Assembly (NCBI GenBank): GCA_026390635.1
Contig: JAPLFO010000111.1
Coordinates: 1-51,090 of the forward strand
Direction: 5' to 3'
Source of the DNA: Ignavibacteriales bacterium
GTDB lineage: Bacteria; Bacteroidota; Ignavibacteria; UBA10030; UBA8401
Length of the DNA stretch: 51,090 nt
Positions 8,484-17,754 of this stretch are shown in pieces. The position numbers and the translations under genes are program-made. Each line of letters begins with the position of its first letter. Positions within the stretch are counted from its first letter, which is position 1. Under the pieces are notes generated by a model. It was not told the DNA's origin and searched no databases. It saw only the letters and a program-made list of their open reading frames with translations.

Positions 8484-9784
8484 GTGCGCGCTCCTTCTTC
8501 GGGAAGCACATGGCCGAGCGTCGACTTTGCGTCCAGGATGTACTGTCGTGCGACGCGCCGGATGTCAGCAACCGTTGTGTGTTCGGTTCTCTTCATGAAT
8601 GAGAACTGCATCGCCAGATTATCCGCCATGATATAGCCCTCACCGAGATTACGGGCCAGATTTGACTGCGAGAGTATGGATTGATACAGTCCCCGCTGCA
8701 GATTGTTCTTAACAACCTGCATCTGGTCATCGCTGATGCGGCCAAGCGCCAGTTCTTCGACAGCGGCGAAGAATATATTCTGCACATCGTCGTAGGGAAT
8801 CCCGTCGACAAGTTGCACGAGGAACTCAAACATTCCGGAATCACGCGAATTGAATGCATCAGCCACCAGCTCGGTGACCTTTGCGCTGTACACAAGCCGT
8901 TCCCGCAATATGGCGCTCTTTCCGGATGTCAGAATGCGGCCCAGAACTGCAAGCGCCGGATAGTCCGGATGTTCCACGCTCGGCACATGCCACAAGCGTG
9001 CGGAAATCGGTTTCACTGCCTTGGGATGAGTAATGGTAATAGAACGATCTTCTTTCTGCGGAGGCTCCTGCATCGAGAGACGCGACGGTGTCGGTGCCAG
9101 CGGGATATTCCCATACTTTTCACCGATGATGCTCATCACCTCTTCCGCCCAGACGTCCCCGACGACGATCACGAGCGCGTTGTTCGGCGCATAATATCGG
9201 CGATAGAATTCCTCTGCTTCCTGCACCGTAAAACTCTTGATCGTCTCAATATCACCGATGGTCGTGTACCGGTAATTGTGGGTAGTGTAGGCCTCTTTGT
9301 ACAACACATCCCACAGGGCTCGCATCGGATCGTCGAGGGTGCGGTTCTTTTCCGCCAGTACTGCTCCTTTTTCGATTTCAAACGTCTCTTCATCGATAAT
9401 GAGATTCTGCATACGGTCGGCTTCCAGGTCCGCTGCAAGTTCCAACTTCTCCACAGGAAACGTAAAATGATAGACGGTCTGATCGCGGGCGGTGTACGCG
9501 TTGAGGTCTGAGCCGCCGCTGAAATTGACCTCCTGATCGAAAACCCCCGTATTCCTTCGCGATGTTTTACGGAACATCATGTGTTCAAAAAGATGGGCCA
9601 ATCCCTGCCGTCCGGCGGGTTCGTCAGCAGACCCAACTTTGTACCACGTTTGATAGGCAAAAATCGGAGTTGTGTGATCCTCAACGACAGCAACGGAAAG
9701 TCCGTTCGCCATCCGGAATCGTTGCGCACGGAGGGAGCCCACGAGCGGATATTCCGCGACAAATTCATAACCGTTCATAGACAT
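8480..9784 (-). CDS. M16-family zinc peptidase, catalytic subunit
   Basis: Zinc metallopeptidase of 434 residues. The inverted zinc motif HLFEH is at 64-68 and the third ligand E145 (AVLAEKNR) is at the expected distance of about 76 residues. The usual second domain follows (about 180-430; DVWAEEVMSIIGEKYG, ARLWHVP). The family degrades peptides or processes proteins; the substrate here is not known. Two starts are possible: the ATG at 9784, or the in-frame ATG at 9778, which has AGAGGA 5 bases upstream and may be the better one. It is the first gene of a two-gene unit with the inactive partner and lies after the terminator that closes the recD2-HIT-M28 unit. Confidence 0.9.
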   Translation of the reverse strand: MSMNGYEFVAEYPLVGSLRAQRFRMANGLSVAVVEDHTTPIFAYQTWYKVGSADEPAGRQGLAHLFEHMMFRKTSRRNTGVFDQEVNFSGGSDLNAYTARDQTVYHFTFPVEKLELAADLEADRMQNLIIDEETFEIEKGAVLAEKNRTLDDPMRALWDVLYKEAYTTHNYRYTTIGDIETIKSFTVQEAEEFYRRYYAPNNALVIVVGDVWAEEVMSIIGEKYGNIPLAPTPSRLSMQEPPQKEDRSITITHPKAVKPISARLWHVPSVEHPDYPALAVLGRILTSGKSAILRERLVYSAKVTELVADAFNSRDSGMFEFLVQLVDGIPYDDVQNIFFAAVEELALGRISDDQMQVVKNNLQRGLYQSILSQSNLARNLGEGYIMADNLAMQFSFMKRTEHTTVADIRRVARQYILDAKSTLGHVLPEEGART

Positions 9785-9882
9785 CCTCTTTCTTCCTGCT
9801 CGTTATCGTCCAGGAAACAACTGCCCGGATTGATTCTGTTTCCACAACCGCTCAAGGGACTATTGACAGAGCGCTTTGCCAT

Positions 9883-9951
9883 AGAGAAAAGAAGAGAAAG
9901 AAAAGAGGACACAGAGAGTTTGTCTCAAGACGAATACTTCTCTATGTCCTC
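9883..9951 (-). terminator. Rho-independent-type terminator after the M28 peptidase
   Basis: On the minus strand GAGGACATAGAG (9951-9940) pairs with CTCTGTGTCCTC (9916-9905), 12 bp including one U-G wobble. It is followed by a pyrimidine-rich, U-rich tail (about 9904-9883). The stem contains the GACACAGAG word also found in the interspersed repeats of this window. No gene is seen between 9785 and 10034. Confidence 0.55.
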
Positions 9952-10034
9952 ATCTTATTCTTCCGAAGGATCCAGTTGGGACGGGACTGTGACCTGCGTC
10001 GCCAAGGTCTTCACGTCGGTGATTGCCGTGCCGG

Positions 10035-11402
10035 CTAAATTCCCTCTTGAGCAATCATCATGGCCAGTCCTGCAAGTGCTATGGCCCCAAGCTCCAATTC
10101 TCTCGGATGCACTTTGTCAACCGTATCGTTCGCGGAATGATGATAATCGAAGTACCTCTGACCGTCGACATTCAAACTGATCATCGCTTTGCACTGTGCG
10201 CTCAGCGGTGAGATGTCCGCGCCGCCGCCGCCTTTTCGTATGCGATCCGCACCGATGGATTCGAAAATAGACGACCAAGACTTGATTGTTTCAAACGCGA
10301 GCGAATCCGTACTGACGCCGAATCCACGCGGCGTAAATCCGCCCGCATCGGTTTCTATGGCAGCAATGTGGTGCTCATTTTTTCGCCGGGGCTCAGCGGC
10401 ATAGGCCTGCCCGCCTTTCAAACCGTTCTCTTCATTGATATAGAGCACTGCGCGAACCGTTCTTTTCGGATGGATGTCTGCGTGTTTGAGAAGGCGCAGC
10501 GCTTCGACAACATGCACGCAGCCGGCTCCGTCGTCATGTGCACCTGTCCCTTTGTCCCAACTATCTGTATGGGCAGCAAGTACGATAATATCCTTCGGGA
10601 ATTCTGAACCACGAATCTCGCCGATCACGTTGGCAGACTCCACATCCGGAAGCGTTCGGCAATCGAGACGCATCGCAACACGCACACGCTTTGAGGAATG
10701 AAGTATCTCGCTCAATTTGTCCGCACTGCGGCAGCCCAATGCAGCAGCGGGAATTATTTTCACGCTGTCGTCAAAATGCGTTGATCCGGTATGCGGAACA
10801 TCGTCGCCGCTCATTGTCATGGAACGGACCAGCACCCCGACAGCGCCCAGACGCGAAGCCATGTTCGCTCCACTGCCCCTTTGACCCACAGCTCCGCCAT
10901 ATGCCTCCCCCGGCGAAAATTTGGATCGATCCATCGGACGATTGTAGAAAACAATCTTTCCCCGTACGGCCTCACCCAATGCTTTTGCCTCATCAATGGA
11001 ATGTACTTCGATAACGTCAGCCACAATGCCTCTCGGCGACGTTCCCCCGCTGCCGCCGAGGGCGCACATGGACAGTGCTATTGATTTTCTTCCTGAAACT
11101 GACACACGCGCGCGCTCAACACGGCCCCGCACCCAATGAGGAACCATCACCGGTTCAGTCCACACAGAATCACATCCGCTAGATTTCAGAGCATCTTGGA
11201 GCGATTCAATCGCTCGTGACGATTGTTCGGAACCCGAAAGGCGAGGACCTCCCGCAGTCAGGTCAGAAAGAGCGCTGAAAGCTCCGAGAGACGAGAGACC
11301 GTCTTTTGTCATGCGCTGCACAAGTTCCCGGTATTGCAGCCCGGGGTCTCCGGCCGCAAGCGCTTGTGCGATAAATACCAGAGCGAGGGCAATTCTTTTC
11401 AT
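10035..11402 (-). CDS. Secreted M28-family zinc aminopeptidase/carboxypeptidase
   Basis: Exported metallopeptidase of 455 residues. Signal peptide MKRIALALVFIAQALAA. Residues about 125-250 form a protease-associated (PA-like) insert. The M28 core has all five metal-ligand motifs: H278 (LAAHTDSWD), D290 (GAHDDGAG), E324/E325 (INEENG), D352 (ETDAGG) and His 421/422 (YHHSANDT). It resembles plasma glutamate carboxypeptidase-like enzymes that cleave short peptides. The ATG at 11402 overlaps the HIT gene stop (ATGA); longer readings upstream lie inside the HIT gene and lack a signal peptide. It is the last gene before the hairpin terminator. Confidence 0.9.
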   Translation of the reverse strand: MKRIALALVFIAQALAAGDPGLQYRELVQRMTKDGLSSLGAFSALSDLTAGGPRLSGSEQSSRAIESLQDALKSSGCDSVWTEPVMVPHWVRGRVERARVSVSGRKSIALSMCALGGSGGTSPRGIVADVIEVHSIDEAKALGEAVRGKIVFYNRPMDRSKFSPGEAYGGAVGQRGSGANMASRLGAVGVLVRSMTMSGDDVPHTGSTHFDDSVKIIPAAALGCRSADKLSEILHSSKRVRVAMRLDCRTLPDVESANVIGEIRGSEFPKDIIVLAAHTDSWDKGTGAHDDGAGCVHVVEALRLLKHADIHPKRTVRAVLYINEENGLKGGQAYAAEPRRKNEHHIAAIETDAGGFTPRGFGVSTDSLAFETIKSWSSIFESIGADRIRKGGGGADISPLSAQCKAMISLNVDGQRYFDYHHSANDTVDKVHPRELELGAIALAGLAMMIAQEGI

Positions 11403-11920
11403 TGTTTTCCCTTCCGCCGGTTTCTGCTCTTGAGACATCGAAGAATTCTCTTGTATGTGGACTGCATCGACTCCGAAACGACTTTTGTATCTGCGAGCGT
11501 TGGCATAAAATTCGAATCGCCATTCCATCGCGGAACGATGTGAAAATGGATATGTTGGTCGATTCCCGCTCCGGCAACGCGGCCGAGATTGGCTCCGAGA
11601 TTGAATCCATGCGGCTGCATAGCGTCCTTCAATACATCCATCATCAATGCCGTGATGCTCATAATTTCTGCATGTTCCCTTTTTGTCAGCGCTCCAAGAT
11701 CCGCTGTATGCCGGTACGGGATGACCATCAGATGCCCGCTATTATACGGGTAAAGGTTCATCATTACCATGCACGTTTCATACCGGGCCACGACGAGAGC
11801 ACGTTTGTCTCTGCGTTGCTGTGCAACGTCACAGAAAAGACAGGTCTGATCATCCGATTTTTTTAAATCGGAGAAACTTGCAATATAGACTGAACGCCAG
11901 GGGGAAAAGAGTCGTTCCAT
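11399..11920 (-). CDS. HIT-family nucleotide hydrolase/phosphorylase
   Basis: Histidine-triad protein of 173 residues. The triad HIHFH is at 123-127 (DQHIHFHIVPRWNGD). The N-terminal CLFC (27-30) is typical of the bacterial branch related to Ap4A phosphorylases and HinT, in which it can bind zinc. Such enzymes split dinucleoside polyphosphates or nucleoside phosphoramidates in the cytoplasm. The ATG at 11920 has GAAAGG about 6 bases upstream. The gene follows recD2 by 25 bases and overlaps the M28 peptidase gene by 4 bases, so the three are probably co-transcribed. Confidence 0.88.
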   Translation of the reverse strand: MERLFSPWRSVYIASFSDLKKSDDQTCLFCDVAQQRRDKRALVVARYETCMVMMNLYPYNSGHLMVIPYRHTADLGALTKREHAEIMSITALMMDVLKDAMQPHGFNLGANLGRVAGAGIDQHIHFHIVPRWNGDSNFMPTLADTKVVSESMQSTYKRILRCLKSRNRRKGKQ

Positions 11921-11945
11921 AGAGGCCTTTCTTTCCCATGCGAGG

Positions 11946-14096
11946 TTACAGCGCTTCGATCAGCCGTTGCCGCAGCATGGTATTTCTTAGTTTGACATCA
12001 GCGTTGTTAATGGCGACCGCCAGCGCTCTTTTTTCTCCGACGAGAATAATCAGTTCCCGTGCGCGCGTTACCGCCGTGTAGAGAAGATTCCTTTGCAGCA
12101 TAATATAGTGAGACATGGACATCGGCACAACCACCGCTTTGAATTCATTTCCTTGGCTCTTGTGTATCGTCATCGCGTAGGCGAGTGTCAATTCATCAAG
12201 ATGTTCAAAATCGTACTCGATCTGTCTGCCGTAGAAATCGACGATCAACAGCCCTTCTTCCGGATCGACACCGCAGACACGGCCTATATCGCCGTTGAAG
12301 ATGTCTTTGTCATAGTTGTTCATTGTCTGCATCACCTTGTCGCCCATCAGGAATTTCCGGTCACTGCCCTGCCAGCACATTCGGGCGTGACCATTCAACG
12401 CCTTCTGCAATTCGCGATTGAGGTCCTTCACCCCCGTTGGAGAATTGTGCATGGGTGATAGCACCTGAATGTCCGCGAATGGATCATAGCGGTGATTCGT
12501 CGGCAAAATGGTGGCGCAGAGGCTGACAATCGCCGCCTGGCTTTTTGTCTGATCGTCCTCCGCCATGAAGACAAAATCGGGAGAAAAGTGAGGCTGCTCG
12601 CCCCGGTTGATGCGATGGGAATTTGTGATGATCGTGCCCTGTCCGGATTGCCGGAAAATCGTGTCGAGGCGGACTGTTGGAATTCGCTTTGAATCAATGA
12701 GATCCCGAAGAACCTGGCCCGGTCCAACCGACGGAAGCTGGTCCACATCGCCCACCAGCACAAGCTGCGATTCCGGCTTGACTGCGCTCAACAGGGCGGC
12801 AAACAACTGCACATCAACCATCGAGACTTCATCGACGATCACCATATCCGCTTCAATCTGCGTTTCGATATCTTTGCGGAAGAATCCCGTCGATGGATCG
12901 AACTCCAGCAAACGGTGAATTGTCCGCGCTTCGCGCCCTGTCAGTTCCGACAACCGTTTCGCCGCACGTCCTGTCGGTGCACACAGCGAGTATGTCAGTC
13001 CGACTTCGTCGGCAAGTTCGATGATGCCGTTGACGCACAACGTTTTCCCGGTACCCGGCCCGCCCGTAAGAATGGTCACCGGCTGTTGTACTGCATGCAA
13101 AATTGCTTCACGTTGTTTCTTGTCGAATGTAATCCCCCGGCGGCGTTCAATGACGGTAAGCGAACGCAGCAACTTGTCATCGCCGAACGGCTGCGATGTT
13201 TTGCGCATCAGCAGTTCCAGCCGACGTGCAGCTTCCAATTCTGCCACCTGCAGCGCATACGGAAAGAGCTTGTCTCCTTCGGAGGCAAGCAGCGATCCAT
13301 CGATACTTCGCGTTGTCGCGCGGGATACCAGCCCTTCATCAACGGCGAGCAGTTCGGCGGCGCGGCGTTCCAGTTCCTCCCGGTCCAGATAGCAATGACC
13401 GGACTGACGGCAGGCGTCGTTCAGCACATAGCTCAGGCCGGCTTCCAGACGATACATGCTTTCGCGCTCGACCCCGACTTTCTGTGCGATCGTATCAGCG
13501 ATTTGAAATCCGATCCCGGTCACATCCTGAATCAATTGATAGGGATTGTTCTTCACAACACCGATGCTGCTCTTGCCATACGTCCGGTAGATCTTGATTG
13601 CCGCACCGGTGGGAATGTTGTGCGATTTGAGAAATGACATCACTTCCTGCATATCCTGCATCGCGGCGGCGGCGGCGGTAATGTCTTTCAGCTTTTTCCT
13701 GCCGATTCCCTCGACCTCCAGCAAACGATCCGGATCGTTGTTCAGGATGTCGAGCGTCTTCGGGCCGAATTGCTTCACAATCCGGGAAGCGAGATGAGGG
13801 CCGATTCCTTTGATCAAGCCGGAGGCAAGATATTCTTCTATGCCGTGGAGTGTTGTCGGCGCGATCAGATCCGCACTCTCAAACTTGAATTGCTCTCCGT
13901 ATTTGGCGTGCGTCGTCCAGCGGCCTGCGAGTTCATATTCATCGCCCTGACGGGGCTCCAGCATGTTTCCCACGACGGAGATCGTCTTGCCGCCGGTTTT
14001 GAACAGGGCGATGAGATATCCATTCTCATTGTTGTGATATATCACCTTGAACAACGAACCACGCATTTGTACATCGGCCGGCTTGAATTGGGTCAT
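11946..14096 (-). CDS. recD2: RecD2-type ATP-dependent DNA helicase
   Basis: Superfamily 1B 5'-3' helicase of 716 residues, like RecD2 of bacteria lacking RecBC partners. An N-terminal domain and helix-hairpin-helix repeats (LLEVEGIGRKKLKDI, IGVVKNNPYQLIQDVTGIGF) precede the motor. Walker A is TGGPGTGKT, Walker B DMVIVDEVSM, and later motifs are LVLVGDVDQLPSVGPG and LAYAMTIHKSQGNEFKAVVV. The role is DNA repair and replication-fork processing. The ATG at 14096 overlaps the upstream lipoprotein stop by 4 bases and has GGAG close upstream; in-frame ATGs at 14108 and 14120 are alternatives. Length and motif order are normal for the family. Confidence 0.93.
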   Translation of the reverse strand: MTQFKPADVQMRGSLFKVIYHNNENGYLIALFKTGGKTISVVGNMLEPRQGDEYELAGRWTTHAKYGEQFKFESADLIAPTTLHGIEEYLASGLIKGIGPHLASRIVKQFGPKTLDILNNDPDRLLEVEGIGRKKLKDITAAAAAMQDMQEVMSFLKSHNIPTGAAIKIYRTYGKSSIGVVKNNPYQLIQDVTGIGFQIADTIAQKVGVERESMYRLEAGLSYVLNDACRQSGHCYLDREELERRAAELLAVDEGLVSRATTRSIDGSLLASEGDKLFPYALQVAELEAARRLELLMRKTSQPFGDDKLLRSLTVIERRRGITFDKKQREAILHAVQQPVTILTGGPGTGKTLCVNGIIELADEVGLTYSLCAPTGRAAKRLSELTGREARTIHRLLEFDPSTGFFRKDIETQIEADMVIVDEVSMVDVQLFAALLSAVKPESQLVLVGDVDQLPSVGPGQVLRDLIDSKRIPTVRLDTIFRQSGQGTIITNSHRINRGEQPHFSPDFVFMAEDDQTKSQAAIVSLCATILPTNHRYDPFADIQVLSPMHNSPTGVKDLNRELQKALNGHARMCWQGSDRKFLMGDKVMQTMNNYDKDIFNGDIGRVCGVDPEEGLLIVDFYGRQIEYDFEHLDELTLAYAMTIHKSQGNEFKAVVVPMSMSHYIMLQRNLLYTAVTRARELIILVGEKRALAVAINNADVKLRNTMLRQRLIEAL

Positions 14097-15475
14097 CGTC
14101 TCCGCCATCGATCGACGCACGAGCGCCAGAAGAAGTCATTGGTAGAAAACGGAACGATCCGGTAGAATGGCTCCTCATCGTCCGCGTGATAGTCTGAACG
14201 GAAACTCACTGCCGCCGTTTGATTCCCTGCTCCGTAGTACCACACTTCGCTCAAGCCCCCCTGACACTCCACATAGTCGGGGGTGCCGCACACGATAAGC
14301 GCAGCACCCATCGGAGTCCGCCATCCCTCCGTGTACGCTGTGAAGAGCTCGTTTGCCTCGCGAACTCGATCTTCATATTCACGCCGGCGCTGCGGGCCGC
14401 CGTGCGCTTCCCAGAATTTCGAAACGCGCAGCAGCTTGTCGGCCGGCGTAACACCGAGTGACAGCGAATCGCGCTCATCATCTGTGACGATATACGCAAG
14501 GATTTCCGGATTCATCGGCTGCGATGAACGCCCTGTCGGCACCGGCTCGGCAACCAGCCACGACCGCTGTTGCTCCACTTCCTGTTTTGTACCCGATCGC
14601 TGGAGAACAATATGGCGACGGAATGTTGTGTAGCCGCGTCGCGGCGGACAGAAGAACTGGAGCATCCGCACTGTTCCGATTCTCTCGACGACGAAGAGGG
14701 AATCTTTCTGATAGTAGGACGAGTCATTTTCTTTTTCCGGCATTGCCCCGGATGACCAAAAGAGTGGACGATAAATCATTCTGTCCGATTCGGAAAATGA
14801 CCGATTGACTGAATACGAAAATGAAAGTCGGAGGGAATCACCCGGCAGCAGATCGTATATTTCCTGAAACAGCCCGAGAGAATCACCATCACTTCTCAAT
14901 TGCGAGGGAAATTGAGGACGCAGCACAACTCCCCGTGCGTCGGCAACGGCATGTTCCAGAAGAAGAAAATCTCCCGCCCCAAGTGATGTTTGTTGAAAGA
15001 CAGGAATGGTCACGTGTTTCTGTACGGTTGAGTGGAGACCGGAACCGTCATCTACCAGGTGAACGTCAAGTCGGTACACACCCGGTGGAAGATCAAACGA
15101 TTCCATGAACGCATCATAACCGGCGGATGTTGTCCTCTCATAGCTCGCGGCCGCAAGCGAGCGACTTGTCTCCCGGTTTAGAACAATTTGGCCATCATTG
15201 TCCCGTAGAATGAACGTAACGCTGTAGGAGCCTCGATAATCGTCGCCGTTTTTTTGAAAACGAATCCGATTATAGGGAACGAGCACATACGCATCTATGC
15301 GACCGCTTGTCTTCCCCTTCACCGCCACGGGATAGCAATCGAAAAGCGGGAGTGCGCGCAACCGGTACTTTGCCGAAAAATAGCACTCCACAATATTTTC
15401 GGAGCTTGCGGCGCATCCGGTGAGACCAGTCGCCATTGCAAAAATGATAACGGCACCACAGACAAGCTTTTTCAT
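14093..15475 (-). CDS. GWxTD-domain lipoprotein
   Basis: Outer-envelope lipoprotein of 460 residues with a lipobox (GLTGC, lipidated C21). The middle is beta-rich (about 60-330). The C-terminal part follows the GWxTD domain of Bacteroidota/Chlorobi relatives: FWEAHGGPQRRREYEDRVREANELF, then a GWRTP (384-388) in place of GWKTD, a VCGTPD turn and EVWYYG. The family has no proven function. The ATG overlaps the stop of the membrane gluzincin gene by 4 bases, and its own stop overlaps recD2 by 4 bases. The position suggests a partner role with the membrane metalloprotease, but that is inference. Confidence 0.82.
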   Translation of the reverse strand: MKKLVCGAVIIFAMATGLTGCAASSENIVECYFSAKYRLRALPLFDCYPVAVKGKTSGRIDAYVLVPYNRIRFQKNGDDYRGSYSVTFILRDNDGQIVLNRETSRSLAAASYERTTSAGYDAFMESFDLPPGVYRLDVHLVDDGSGLHSTVQKHVTIPVFQQTSLGAGDFLLLEHAVADARGVVLRPQFPSQLRSDGDSLGLFQEIYDLLPGDSLRLSFSYSVNRSFSESDRMIYRPLFWSSGAMPEKENDSSYYQKDSLFVVERIGTVRMLQFFCPPRRGYTTFRRHIVLQRSGTKQEVEQQRSWLVAEPVPTGRSSQPMNPEILAYIVTDDERDSLSLGVTPADKLLRVSKFWEAHGGPQRRREYEDRVREANELFTAYTEGWRTPMGAALIVCGTPDYVECQGGLSEVWYYGAGNQTAAVSFRSDYHADDEEPFYRIVPFSTNDFFWRSCVDRWRRR

Positions 15476-17754
15476 CGCATCGCCTCTGCGATGAAGTCAC
15501 ATCGCTCAATCCACTCCTGCAGCAACTCCCGGCGCAGCGGCGATTCGGTGTAGTTGTTTGCCTCCCAAAACAGCGCTTTTGATTTTTCAAAATCCCCGTT
15601 GCGATACAAGGCATCTGCTGCGTGAAGCGTTGCCGCCAGCCGGAGCGTCTTCTCGTCAAGGCCTGCGAAAGTTTTTTGCCATGCATCCGCCGCTTTATCT
15701 GCTGAGGAATCAACAGACGCGTACAGCGCGTGAAGATACAATGCTGCGGGTCTGTATTTTCTGTCCACACTCAATGTTCGTATCCATGCATCCTTTGCAG
15801 AATCACTCAGCGATCCATACAGTAAGGTTCCAAAGGCCCTTCCTGAATTAGACAGCGGTATGATCATCAATCGCAATGCCGCCGCCTCATTGTACGCACT
15901 GTGATAGTTCATTGCCAGCAGCGAACGATGGAGATGCAGCGCTGTTTCGATTTCTCCACTCAGCCATGCAGCATCGCCGGCTGCAAGCAGAATTGAAGGC
16001 TGAATGGTCAGTGACGAATTATTTCCCAGACGGTGAAAGCGATCGGCGATATCGGCATATTTTCCCTGGTGAAGCTGCGCCTGAAACAGCCCGCGCAGTG
16101 CCCCTGATGACGGAGCGTCATTGTAAGACCATTCAAATTCTTTTTCTGCAGAGGCATAGTCTTTGGACCGAAATGCCCGTGCCGCAACGGCGTTTTGAGC
16201 AGCGACAACGCGCGCGCAGGTTTTACGGAAAATCGGGGTTTGGAGGTAGCGCACGCGGACCGCCTCTGGCGTGACATCGCTGATGTCGATCGTCGAGAGA
16301 AATTTTTTCCAGTCGACGATTAACGCCGGCAGGGATGAACCATACTCCGACTGAAAGTCTCCCGACCGGAAGAGAGCCTTCACGTGCGATAGCCCGTACC
16401 GGTCTATCAGGTAGCGGGTGAAAGATCCGACTACCGTATATGCATACGAGCTCGATTGCAGAGCGAACCCGGTGTAGGAAAACAGCGATTCAACATCATA
16501 CAGCAGTGAATCCCTGTCCAGCGCCGCAGCGTACTGATGCAGGGATATCTCATCTCCCGTCCAATCGACGGCGCCGGCAACTCCTTCGTTTAATCCCATC
16601 CACAGGCTGGCCTTGATCACGGGAACGCCGAAGTTGGCGGCCATCACATGCACCAGCTCATGGCGGAAGACATCGTCAAATGATCCAAGCAGGATGTGGA
16701 TTTCCCGCCGCCACGGTTTCGTTATTTCTGTGTTCGCGGAGCCGATCAGAAGTCGTTTTGTCGCCTGGTCTGGATAAACATAGACTGTTATCTTTTCGTT
16801 TTCGCCGATGCGTTCGTGCAGCCGTGAAGCGACCACTTGGTAGTGAAATTCTGCTTCCGCTTTCTTCATTGCAAGCTCACGAGCAGTCAGCGCCCCTAGC
16901 GGGTAGTAGAGAACGAAGTGTTTTGTCAGCGCAACGCCGCCCAGCCGTCGCTGAACATCCGCGCTGGAATGCTCGATCCCCAGCGCCGACCGTTGATCAT
17001 GGCCGATCAGCAACAGTATCATAAACACAGACGCAGCGATCCCCACAATTCTATCCCGCTGCGAAAACTGAAGAGAACGAAAGTTATTCAGAAGAGATCG
17101 TTCGGGCCGAAACTGCGTCACCACAAAAATGAAAACGACGGAAAGGAGTAATGATGCAACCGTTGTGAATTCACGATAGAGCATCAGCGGCGTAAGATCT
17201 GCCAGAGTTTCATCGTAGGTGATGCCCGGAAAGTAACCGAGAATGGGATTGAATGCAAAAAGCTGCGGTTGAACATATGTCACCGCAAGGATCTGCGAGA
17301 GAATGGCGAGGACAGCAAGGCTGTAAAGAACCCTTGCATGTCGTGTCAGCGTCGCGATCAGGACGGCCAGTGGAACGCAAAAGAGCATCGTGCCGTACGG
17401 GAGCAGAAGATAGTAGACAATGCCGCGCACCATCGAACAATTCTTCACGGCGAATGCGTTCACCATCATCACTGCCATCGGAATCAGGAGCAGCGCCGCA
17501 TTGACAACAACGTAGGAGAAGAACCCGGACATCCAGATTTTCCGCGAGAGCTCAAACCTCCGGTGCAGGCGGAAAAGTTCGATCGCAAGAAAACCTCCGA
17601 TGAAAGCCGCCGGCAACGTCATCGCAGCCGAGAATTCATAGCCGAGATAATTGAACAGTGGAACCTGTGTGAGCACTCCCGCGGCGAGAAAATAGATGAT
17701 CGCCGCGGTTCGTACCGAAGGCAGCCTGCTGTATGCGATGAGAATGGCAAGCAT
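15472..17754 (-). CDS. Polytopic membrane protein with gluzincin-like peptidase domain and TPR-like tail
   Basis: Unusual protein of 760 residues. The first 255 residues hold about six to seven hydrophobic segments, resembling a small permease-like bundle. An extracytoplasmic-type domain follows, with the zinc motif HELVH at 365-369 (DVFRHELVHVMA). The downstream Glu (E390 in WMGLNEGVAGAVDW) sits where gluzincins of the peptidase_MA/M1-like group place their third ligand. The last 230 residues are helical repeats resembling TPRs (AFRSKDYASAEKEFEWSYNDAP, ALYRNGDFEKSKALFWEAN). It shares a TGATG junction with the nucleoside phosphorylase gene upstream and overlaps the lipoprotein gene downstream. 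I cannot name a specific family; the peptidase assignment rests on the motif. Confidence 0.72.
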   Translation of the reverse strand: MLAILIAYSRLPSVRTAAIIYFLAAGVLTQVPLFNYLGYEFSAAMTLPAAFIGGFLAIELFRLHRRFELSRKIWMSGFFSYVVVNAALLLIPMAVMMVNAFAVKNCSMVRGIVYYLLLPYGTMLFCVPLAVLIATLTRHARVLYSLAVLAILSQILAVTYVQPQLFAFNPILGYFPGITYDETLADLTPLMLYREFTTVASLLLSVVFIFVVTQFRPERSLLNNFRSLQFSQRDRIVGIAASVFMILLLIGHDQRSALGIEHSSADVQRRLGGVALTKHFVLYYPLGALTARELAMKKAEAEFHYQVVASRLHERIGENEKITVYVYPDQATKRLLIGSANTEITKPWRREIHILLGSFDDVFRHELVHVMAANFGVPVIKASLWMGLNEGVAGAVDWTGDEISLHQYAAALDRDSLLYDVESLFSYTGFALQSSSYAYTVVGSFTRYLIDRYGLSHVKALFRSGDFQSEYGSSLPALIVDWKKFLSTIDISDVTPEAVRVRYLQTPIFRKTCARVVAAQNAVAARAFRSKDYASAEKEFEWSYNDAPSSGALRGLFQAQLHQGKYADIADRFHRLGNNSSLTIQPSILLAAGDAAWLSGEIETALHLHRSLLAMNYHSAYNEAAALRLMIIPLSNSGRAFGTLLYGSLSDSAKDAWIRTLSVDRKYRPAALYLHALYASVDSSADKAADAWQKTFAGLDEKTLRLAATLHAADALYRNGDFEKSKALFWEANNYTESPLRRELLQEWIERCDFIAEAMR

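Noticed and set aside
9957-10034. Open frame of about 28 codons after the M28 stop that might extend its C-terminus by frameshift
   Set aside because: The M28 protein already has all metal ligands and a normal end; the extra codons match nothing I recognise and could occur by chance.
12093-13637. Long opposite-strand frames inside recD2
   Set aside because: They are antisense to a well-conserved helicase and carry no family motif; explained by codon bias.
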